In this document: positions 22,610 through 28,824 of the stretch, one piece after another | How positions within the stretch are numbered: position 1 is the stretch's first letter | Layout: each line of letters begins with the position of its first letter | NCBI GenBank assembly: GCA_020438595.1 | Contig: JAGQUI010000003.1 | Location: 1 to 31,060 of the forward strand | Source of the DNA: Propionibacteriaceae bacterium | Lineage (GTDB): Bacteria; Actinomycetota; Actinomycetes; Propionibacteriales; Propionibacteriaceae | Direction of reading: 5' to 3' | DNA length: 31,060 nt | The notes under the pieces: generated by a model | What the model saw: the letters and a program-made list of their open reading frames with translations, nothing else | What the model was told of the DNA's origin: nothing | Database searches by the model: none | Translations under genes and position numbers: made by a program

Positions 22610-23743
22610 GTGGCGCGAAGGGCGGGGTCGCCGGTGGGCTCGATGCAGCTGGTGCTGCCTGCTGGCGTGCCGTTGCTGCACCCGGAGACGCAGGTGTTCG
22701 AGGGGATGATCCAGGGCTGGCGAAACCAGATGCTCGCCAGGAACTTGGCCGAGTCGACGATCGTTGCGGCGGTCCGGGTGGTGCGGGCGTTCAAGGCTCA
22801 TCACGACGTGTGGCCGTGGTTGTGGACGCCCGCGATGTCGGATGAGTGGTTCGCTGACCTGCGTTCGGTGCACCACATCGCGACCAGCACAGTGCGTTCC
22901 TACCAGGTCGCGCTGCGCGGCTTCTGCCGGTACGTCACCGACCCGGCCTACGGGTGGGCCGAGGACTGCGAGCGTCGGTTCGGCACTCACCCGATCCAGC
23001 TGATCAACGAGGTCAACGCGGCCGCTCATGTGGCCGATGTGGAGTCCGAGCCTCGGAAGCGGGCGTTCACCCGGCCCGAGTTGCAGGCGCTGTTCGACTG
23101 GGCCGACGACCAGGTTGAGCAGCGACGCATGGCCGGCCGCAAGGGCTGGCTGCCGGCGTTCCGAGACGCGACCATGTTGAAGACCGCGTACGCGTTCGGG
23201 CTACGACGGACCGAGACCAGGATGCTGGACGTCGTCGACTTCGGGCCGAACCCTGCGGCGTCGGAGTTCGGGAACTACGGGGCGCTGTACGTGCGCTACG
23301 GCAAGGCTCAGCGCGGCTCGCCACCCAAGCGTCGCAGCGTGCTCACGGTGTGGCCATGGGTGGTGCCGGTGCTGGAGCAGTGGTTCGGCGAGGTCCGGCC
23401 CCTTCTGGCCGGTGACGGCCCGGCCGCGTGGCCGTCGGAGCGTGCGGTCAGGATCACTTCGCCGTCGGTGGACGCGCTGCTTCGCCAGGCACGGACCGCG
23501 ATCAGTCTGGACCCGGTGCTGGACTTCCACTCGCTGCGCCGCTCCTACGTCACCCACCTGATCGAGGACGGCTGGGACGCCCGGTTCGTGCAGGAACAGG
23601 TCGGTCACGAACACGCCTCGACCACGGCCCTGTACACCTGTGTTTCGTCCGACTACCGGACCCGGACACTGCGCCGGGCCCTCGACGCCCTGGTCGGCGA
23701 GGTCCTCGATGACTCGCCCACAACCGCACGGAAAGGACCGTGA
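22610..23743 (+). CDS. Tyrosine recombinase of element E2
   Basis: A 377-residue phage-integrase-family recombinase homologous to that of E1 along its length (shared 'YVTDP', 'GRKGWL', 'RYGKA-GSPP', 'ARFVQEQVGH'). Catalytic set: Arg in 'YAFGLRRTETRML', Lys in the hairpin 'YGKAQRGSPPKRR', His307 and Arg310 in 'HSLRRSYVTHL', His333 in 'VGHEHAS' and Tyr342 in 'ALYTCV'. It should be active. GTG at 22610; the stop overlaps the following ATG (TGATG). Much of the divergence from E1 lies in the N-terminal DNA-binding part, which fits different binding sites. Confidence 0.92.
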   Translation: MARRAGSPVGSMQLVLPAGVPLLHPETQVFEGMIQGWRNQMLARNLAESTIVAAVRVVRAFKAHHDVWPWLWTPAMSDEWFADLRSVHHIATSTVRSYQVALRGFCRYVTDPAYGWAEDCERRFGTHPIQLINEVNAAAHVADVESEPRKRAFTRPELQALFDWADDQVEQRRMAGRKGWLPAFRDATMLKTAYAFGLRRTETRMLDVVDFGPNPAASEFGNYGALYVRYGKAQRGSPPKRRSVLTVWPWVVPVLEQWFGEVRPLLAGDGPAAWPSERAVRITSPSVDALLRQARTAISLDPVLDFHSLRRSYVTHLIEDGWDARFVQEQVGHEHASTTALYTCVSSDYRTRTLRRALDALVGEVLDDSPTTARKGP

Positions 23744-24087
23744 TGACCCGTCAACGACGCATCGTGTCTTACACCTGGCGGCTCCGGCAGGTGATGGCCC
23801 AAGCCGGGATGTTCGCCACCACCGACCTGGTCGAACCCCTCGCCGAACGGGGTGTGCAGCTGTCCACCTCCCAGGTGCACCGGCTGGTCACCACCCCTCC
23901 GGAACGGCTGAATCTGACCGTTCTGGCCGCCTTGTGCGACATCCTCGCCACCACCCCGGACGAGTTGATCCTGGTCGAGTCCGCGAACGTGCCCTCACGC
24001 AAGGTGGTCAACGATGCGCCCACCCCGCGCGGGGACCGTGTCCGGCCCATCCGTGCCGAGGTCGTGCCCGACACCGACCAGCAGTGA
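23743..24087 (+). CDS. Small XRE-type HTH protein of element E2
   Basis: A 114-residue protein with an HTH_26-like domain at about residues 8-72 ('YTWRLRQVMAQAGMFATTDL', 'RGVQLSTSQVHRLVTTPPERL', 'LAALCDILATTPDELI') and a charged tail. It matches the E1 protein closely, including the 'MFATTDL/MYATTDL' and 'PERL-L' elements. The ATG overlaps the recombinase stop by one base and the stop overlaps the next gene by four, so all three are translationally coupled. Confidence 0.85.
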   Translation: MTRQRRIVSYTWRLRQVMAQAGMFATTDLVEPLAERGVQLSTSQVHRLVTTPPERLNLTVLAALCDILATTPDELILVESANVPSRKVVNDAPTPRGDRVRPIRAEVVPDTDQQ

Positions 24088-25616
24088 GCCCGCGGCCACG
24101 GGTCATCGACCCCGGCAACCTGACGTGCGCCCGCTGCCACCGGCCCGCAAGACTCGCCACCCGAGAACCCTCTCCGGCCCGCGGAAAGATCATCACCCTG
24201 ATCCGCAACTGGCCCGACGGCAAGATCTGCTCGGGCTGCTACGCCAACGCCGCCGAAACCTTCGGAACCTGCCAACGCTGCGGCACCCACCGCCTCCTGC
24301 CCGGCCGCGGCCCCGACGGCGAACTGTGGTGCTCCGACTGCGCCGGCATCCCCAGCCAGGCCTGTGCCCGCTGCGGCCGGGAAGGCTGGCTGGAACACAA
24401 ACAGACGTGCGGCTGGTGCGTGCTCGGCGACAAGCTCACCACCGCGCTCGACGACGGCACCGGCCGGATCCGGCCCGAACTCCAACCCTTCTACGACCGG
24501 ATCGTCGCGATGCCCAGGCCCCGCACCGGAATCCTGTGGCTCAACAAACCGCACGTCCAGCCCCTGCTGCACAAGATCGCGACCGGACAGGTACCTCTCA
24601 CCCATGACGGCATCACCAGCCTCACCCCGGCCCGCTCCGCCTCATACGTCCGCCGGCTGCTCGTCGCTGCCGGCACCCTGCCCGACTACGACCACTACCT
24701 CGACCGGTTCGAACGCTGGCTCCCCGGCTGGCTCGACACCATCCCCGACCCCGACCACCGCCAAATCCTCACCCGCTACGCAAAATGGCACGTCCACCGC
24801 CACCTCCGCAACGCCGCCACCGACGACACCATCGGCCCCTACCGGGAACAGACCGCCCGACGCCAACTCCGGGTCGCCGCCGCCTTCCTGACCGACCTGC
24901 AAGCCGCCGGCCGACCCCTCGAACGCTGCACCCAAGCCCACCTCGACGCATGGCTGGCCACCGCCACCTGCGCCGACAAAACCACCGCGCGAGACTTCCT
25001 CAGCTGGACCATCCGGACCCGGATCGCACCCCGCCTACGACTCCCACCCGTCAAAGACAACCCCGCGACAGTGATCAGCCAGCAACACCGCCTCGAGATC
25101 CTCCGCCGGATACTCACCGACGCCGCGATCCCCACCGTCGACCGGGTCGTCGCCACCCTGATACTGCTGTACGCCCAACGCCTGCAACGCATCCTCGCGC
25201 TGCGCCTGGGCGACATCACCGACGGCGCCGAAGGTCTCACCATCAACCTCACCGGCACCGCCGTGGACGTCCCCGCGCCCTTCGACGAACTCATCCGAGC
25301 CCACCTCGTCGAACGCACCACCACCATCGCACCCGCCGCGAACACCGGCAGCGACTGGCTGTTCCCCGGCAGGCTCGCCGGACACCCCATCCAGCCCACC
25401 GGCATCCGCGCCCACCTCCAACGCCTCGGAATCCCCAACGCCCCCGGACGATCCAGGGCGCTGCGCGAGCTCGTCCTCCAAGCCCCACCCGCTGTCATCG
25501 CACCCCTGCTCGGTTACAAGGCCGAACACGCCGAAAAGATCGCCGCCGAAGCCGGCAACACCTGGCAGCGATACGCCGCGGGCACCCACACCCCACTCAC
25601 CGGCACCCGGCCGTGA
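24084..25616 (+). CDS. Zinc-ribbon protein with degenerate tyrosine-recombinase domain (E2)
   Basis: A 510-residue homologue of the third E1 protein, starting at a GTG that overlaps the HTH stop. Six Cys pairs in the first 115 residues (CARC, CSGC, CQRC, CSDC, CARC, CGWC) should bind about three zincs. The C-terminal part keeps 'ILLYAQRLQRILALRLGDI' with the box-I Arg, 'WLFPGRLAG', and 'LRELVLQAPPAVIAPLLGY', but the GH motif is GY and the Tyr position is not aligned; 'NTWQRYA' near the end parallels 'GNWAKYA' in E1. Likely an obligate partner of the active recombinase. Confidence 0.82.
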   Translation: MSPRPRVIDPGNLTCARCHRPARLATREPSPARGKIITLIRNWPDGKICSGCYANAAETFGTCQRCGTHRLLPGRGPDGELWCSDCAGIPSQACARCGREGWLEHKQTCGWCVLGDKLTTALDDGTGRIRPELQPFYDRIVAMPRPRTGILWLNKPHVQPLLHKIATGQVPLTHDGITSLTPARSASYVRRLLVAAGTLPDYDHYLDRFERWLPGWLDTIPDPDHRQILTRYAKWHVHRHLRNAATDDTIGPYREQTARRQLRVAAAFLTDLQAAGRPLERCTQAHLDAWLATATCADKTTARDFLSWTIRTRIAPRLRLPPVKDNPATVISQQHRLEILRRILTDAAIPTVDRVVATLILLYAQRLQRILALRLGDITDGAEGLTINLTGTAVDVPAPFDELIRAHLVERTTTIAPAANTGSDWLFPGRLAGHPIQPTGIRAHLQRLGIPNAPGRSRALRELVLQAPPAVIAPLLGYKAEHAEKIAAEAGNTWQRYAAGTHTPLTGTRP

Positions 25617-25647
25617 GCCCCGGAACCGGCCCGGATAGGCTTCCAAG

Positions 25648-26685
25648 GTGAGGAACAAGGGAATCCAGGCCGGCCTAGCCTCCGCGCTGCTCTTCGGCGC
25701 CGGAACCCCCATCGCCAAACTCCTGCTCAACACCGCCAACCCCTGGCTCCTGGCCGGACTGCTCTACCTCGGCTCCGGGCTCGGCCTCACCATCTGGCAA
25801 CTCGCCCGACGCGCCCCCCGCCCCCGCCTCCAGCACGGCGAACGGCGCTACCTCGCCGGCGCGATCACCTTCGGCGGCGTCGCCGGCCCCGTCCTGCTCA
25901 TGATCGGGCTCACCAGCCTGCCCGCCTCCGGCGCATCCCTGCTCCTCAACGCCGAAGCCGTGCTCACCGCCGGTATCGCCTGGATCGTGTTCCGCGAACC
26001 CTTCGACCGACGCGTCGGGCTCGGCATGCTCGCCATCATCGCCGGCGCCGTCGTCCTCACCGTGCAAGGCGGGATCAGCTTCGGCAGCCCCTGGCCCTCC
26101 CTGGCCATCCTCGGCGCCTGCCTGTGCTGGGCCATCGACAACAACCTCACCCGCAAGGTCTCCCTCCACGACGCCACCTGGCTCGCCGCGATCAAAGGCG
26201 GCGTTGCCGGCCCGGTCAACCTCGCCCTCGCCCTCGCCCTCGGCGCCACCCTGCCAGCCTGGACGAACGTCGCCGCCGCCATGGCCGTCGGGCTGGTCGC
26301 CTACGGGGTCTCACTCGCGCTGTTCATCATCGCAATGCGCCACCTCGGCACCGCCCGAGCAGGCGCCTACTTCTCCGTCGCACCATTCTTCGGCGCCGCC
26401 CTCGCCGTCGCTATGGGTGAACCCATCACCGGGCCACTCCTGATCGCCGCCGCCCTCATGGCCGCAGGGGTCTGGCTACACGTCACCGAACGACACGAGC
26501 ACCAGCACACCCATCAGCCGACCGCTCACACCCACTGGCACACCCACGACGACGGCCACCACGACCACCAACACGACGACCCGATCCCGGCAGGCACCGG
26601 GCACAGCCACCCGCACACCCACCAGGCCCTAACCCACAGCCACGCCCACTACCCCGACGCCCACCACCGACACGACCACAACTGA
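25648..26685 (+). CDS. EamA/DMT-family transporter with a His-rich C-terminal tail
   Basis: A 345-residue membrane protein with two five-helix EamA repeats (about residues 5-135 and 150-280; ten spans). The last 60 residues are a soluble tail with more than 20 His plus Asp ('HTHWHTHDDGHHDHQHDD' and similar), which should bind divalent metal. Such tails occur on transporters and sensors for nickel, cobalt or zinc; the metal is not known here. It lies 31 bp after the zinc-ribbon gene and before E2's right end, so it is cargo of the element and probably read from the same transcript. Confidence 0.88.
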   Translation: MRNKGIQAGLASALLFGAGTPIAKLLLNTANPWLLAGLLYLGSGLGLTIWQLARRAPRPRLQHGERRYLAGAITFGGVAGPVLLMIGLTSLPASGASLLLNAEAVLTAGIAWIVFREPFDRRVGLGMLAIIAGAVVLTVQGGISFGSPWPSLAILGACLCWAIDNNLTRKVSLHDATWLAAIKGGVAGPVNLALALALGATLPAWTNVAAAMAVGLVAYGVSLALFIIAMRHLGTARAGAYFSVAPFFGAALAVAMGEPITGPLLIAAALMAAGVWLHVTERHEHQHTHQPTAHTHWHTHDDGHHDHQHDDPIPAGTGHSHPHTHQALTHSHAHYPDAHHRHDHN

Positions 26686-26781
26686 CCCCGCCGGCAGGAG
26701 CCGCGCCGTGCCGAACTCGTCGTCCGCGTCCCAACGTCCACAGCGGTGCACGAAGACGCCCCGGGACGGCACAACAGACGC

Positions 26782-26815
26782 TATTCACAACCCCTGAATA
26801 CGCGCTGGTACCAGT
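26782..26815 (+). repeat. Right end of E2
   Basis: TATTC (26782-26786), 9 bases, GAATA (26796-26800), 10 bases, CCAGT (26811-26815), followed by CGGGG. Same plan as the base-resolved right end of E1. Confidence 0.7.
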
Positions 26816-26916
26816 CGGGGTATGCCGAGTATTACCGCGGAGTTCTTCCTGGCCGCGCCAAGCGCTAACCGCGCGTGTCGTCGGGGTGCTCTAGCACGGC
26901 CATCGCCCGGGCACTG

Positions 26917-27864
26917 TCACTGTGTCCGTCCGATCTCGACGGCTCCAGACTCGAGCCGGGTCTGCCAGGTGTCGAGAACGAACTCCGCGATGGTGACCGT
27001 CGCGTTCAGCGCCAGACGGGCGTGACGCGCAAGCGCCCCACTGCGCCGGGATTGCCCATGCCCGATCCCCAGTTCGTTGCGCAGCTCAGAGAGCGAGTTC
27101 ACCGTCGTCACGAGCGTCCGCAGGATCTTCTGCGACGTCTGACTCGCTCGGGCGGACTCAGGCACCGCCTCGGCGTTCAGGGCGAGAAGGTCCGCCACCT
27201 TGCGGTAGAGGTCAGGGATGTCGTCGCTGCGGCTGTACGAGACCTCGCTGCGGTCGAGGATGATCTTGAACAGCGACTCGATGAGGTTCTTGCAGGACGA
27301 GATTGCCGCCGGTGGATCCGCGACCAGACCGGCGCGGATCCGGTTGAGGTGCTCCTGGAGAACATCCGGATCCGTGAGAGGTCGCTCGCTCAGCCGTAGC
27401 TCCGGCGTTGTGCCGTGAAACGCGCCCAGACGCCGCCAGCCGTAGATCGCATGACCGCTGATCCAGTCGGACGCGTGAAGCTCGTAGCCGTCGCGCGCGA
27501 GAGCCTCGTTGAACGCCTTCAGTAACAGCGCCGCCTCGGCCTCGTTAGTCCGCACGACCGGGTGCAGCATCTCGGCGAGGAACGACAGGACCACCTCGTC
27601 GTCCCCATGCATGAGCCCGAACCTGCTGTCGGTGAAGACCCAATCGTCTTCCCAGTCCTGCGGGTTGTTCACTCGGTGCTGCCAGATGTCTCCGGCCGCG
27701 TCTCGGTAGCGGGTATCCGTGCTCGGCAACTCGCTCAGATCGTAGATCCGGCCGAGAAAGTCCGGCTCCTCAAGACGTCCCGACCAGCTGAGCCCGGAGA
27801 GCGCGATGGAGTCGAAAAGCTTGCGACGGGTGACTGCGGTGATGCGACTCGAGCTACTCGGCAT
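26917..27864 (-). CDS. Abortive-infection (AbiJ-like) phage-defence protein
   Basis: A 315-residue protein of the AbiJ/Abi_C type. The N-terminal part (about residues 10-100: 'FDSIALSGLSWSGRLEEPDFLGRIYDL', 'DIWQHRVNNPQDWEDDWVF', 'LMHGDDEVVLSFL') matches the N-terminal domain found on AbiJ-like proteins. The C-terminal part (about 185-305) has the Abi_C/HEPN-like 'ISSCKNLIESLFKIIL' and 'LSELRNELGIGHG' with an R-N-x-x-G-x-x-H type signature. Such proteins are thought to cut RNA and stop growth on phage infection. It stands alone between two element ends. Confidence 0.8.
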   Translation of the reverse strand: MPSSSSRITAVTRRKLFDSIALSGLSWSGRLEEPDFLGRIYDLSELPSTDTRYRDAAGDIWQHRVNNPQDWEDDWVFTDSRFGLMHGDDEVVLSFLAEMLHPVVRTNEAEAALLLKAFNEALARDGYELHASDWISGHAIYGWRRLGAFHGTTPELRLSERPLTDPDVLQEHLNRIRAGLVADPPAAISSCKNLIESLFKIILDRSEVSYSRSDDIPDLYRKVADLLALNAEAVPESARASQTSQKILRTLVTTVNSLSELRNELGIGHGQSRRSGALARHARLALNATVTIAEFVLDTWQTRLESGAVEIGRTQ

Positions 27865-27982
27865 GATCTGATCGTATTCACCTGAACGACTTCCGCAGCC
27901 CTTCGCATTCGGGTGCCATCTCGTGATGTCTGAACGCCCGCCGCAATCGACGGTGGCAACAGCGCGGCTTCGGTCCCGGAGC

Positions 27983-28017
27983 TATTCGGTCCTCTTGAAT
28001 ATGCACCCTCCACCAGT
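27983..28017 (+). repeat. Third copy of the trio-element right end
   Basis: TATTC (27983-27987), 9 bases, GAATA (27997-28001), 11 bases, CCAGT (28013-28017), then CGAG. The spacing is identical to E1, and the CGAG that follows is the same. Confidence 0.7.
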
Positions 28018-28121
28018 CGAGCGAGCTTTCCGGCAACACTGACGCGGTGTCTGCTGGTCAGCGCGAATACCTTCTGGAAGCGGCAGTTCCGGTCGCATCC
28101 TTGTCGAGGCAGGATGGGGCG

Positions 28122-28622
28122 GTGGTGATCGTACGCTGTACCCGCAAGCTGCTCAAACGCATCGGCCCGCCAGCGAGACTGGGCCCGGCGTCCACGACGC
28201 TGCTCGGGGACTGGTACGGCACCTACCTGCCCTGGCGGCCGAGGCAGGTCGCGCTCATGGTGAATGAACGGACCCTGCTTCCTGTGCTGGTGCCGCTTGC
28301 TCCAGCCGCGACTCTGCTGCGCCGGTTTACCGACCAGCTTTCCGCCGTCCTGGCGGCCCACCAGATCCCCGAGGCGGTCGCTTCCGCCGAAGTTTCCGCG
28401 ACGCGCTATGCCTGGCCGTCAACGACCTCGAACCGGAGCGTGGTCGGGTCCATGAACGAGTTCGCCTTTCTCGCCGAAGCAAACCGCCACGCTGAAGGGT
28501 CCGTTACCGATCTTGTCGATCTGTCGGTGAAACTCGCCCGCACCCCCTGTGGGCCGCTGTACAACAGCCACGTCAGCCCTGACCGAGAACTCAGAGCGCT
28601 CCTCGCCGATCTGAGCGAGTAG
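28122..28622 (+). CDS. DUF6933-like protein
   Basis: A 166-residue protein that begins VVIVRCTRKLLKRIGP and contains 'LLGDWYGTYLPWRPRQVALMVNERTLLPVLVPL', the pattern of the small bacterial family DUF6933 (function unknown). Two GTGs at 28122 and 28125 are candidate starts after a purine-rich AGGATGGGG; an in-frame GTG at 28047 would add 25 residues that do not look like the family. It lies just outside the third element end, so it is probably native to the conjugative element. Confidence 0.7.
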   Translation: MVIVRCTRKLLKRIGPPARLGPASTTLLGDWYGTYLPWRPRQVALMVNERTLLPVLVPLAPAATLLRRFTDQLSAVLAAHQIPEAVASAEVSATRYAWPSTTSNRSVVGSMNEFAFLAEANRHAEGSVTDLVDLSVKLARTPCGPLYNSHVSPDRELRALLADLSE

Positions 28623-28670
28623 AAGGTCTGGCGGGGTCAGGCAGTGCCGATGTCCCCCGATTCCAACAGC

Positions 28671-28723
28671 CCCGAGTGGGATCTATACCGATACTCGGGT
28701 AGTGGCGCTCCGTCAGTAGAGCG
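28671..28723. promoter_or_regulatory. Two inverted repeats upstream of the relaxase (oriT candidate)
   Basis: CCCGAGT and ACTCGGG (28671-28699) with a 15-base spacer, then CGCTC and GAGCG (28706-28723) with an 8-base spacer. They lie 100-150 bp before the MobF relaxase, where oriT is often found. A terminator for the DUF6933-like gene is equally possible for the first one. Confidence 0.35.
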
Positions 28724-28781
28724 ACCAGCAAGACCCGCGTCGTCACGGGTTGGGGATTGGCTCGAACTTCCCGGCCGGATC

Positions 28782-28812
28782 TGTCCGGATCGACCCCCTG
28801 AACCCGGCTTAG
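28782..28812 (+). promoter_or_regulatory. Bipartite motif, copy C (relaxase)
   Basis: TGTCCGGATCG, 12 bases, CGGCTTAG, then TGGG; it ends 12 bp before the relaxase ATG. Such a short distance suggests a leaderless or nearly leaderless transcript if the motif is a promoter. Confidence 0.75.
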
Positions 28813-28824
28813 TGGGTTGTGACG

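Larger units (their letters stand above)
22380..26815 (+). mobile_element. E2: recombinase-trio element with EamA-transporter cargo
   Basis: The three genes at 22610-25616 are homologous, in the same order and with the same overlaps, to those of E1. The right end (26782-26815) matches E1's right end in sequence and spacing, which places the transporter at 25648-26685 inside the element. The left limit near 22380 is less sure: it rests on GCGAAT at 22388, 7 bases, GATG, as in E1. The element lies between operon A's promoter and an AbiJ-like segment that ends in a further copy of the right end. Confidence 0.7.
26816..28017. mobile_element. E3: AbiJ-carrying segment closed by the same right end
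   Basis: The 1.2-kb stretch from E2's right end to a third copy of the end signature contains a single minus-strand abortive-infection gene and no recombinase. Either it is a satellite or cassette mobilised by a trio recombinase in trans, or it is the outer part of an older element into which E2 went. No left-end signature was found at 26816. Confidence 0.5.
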
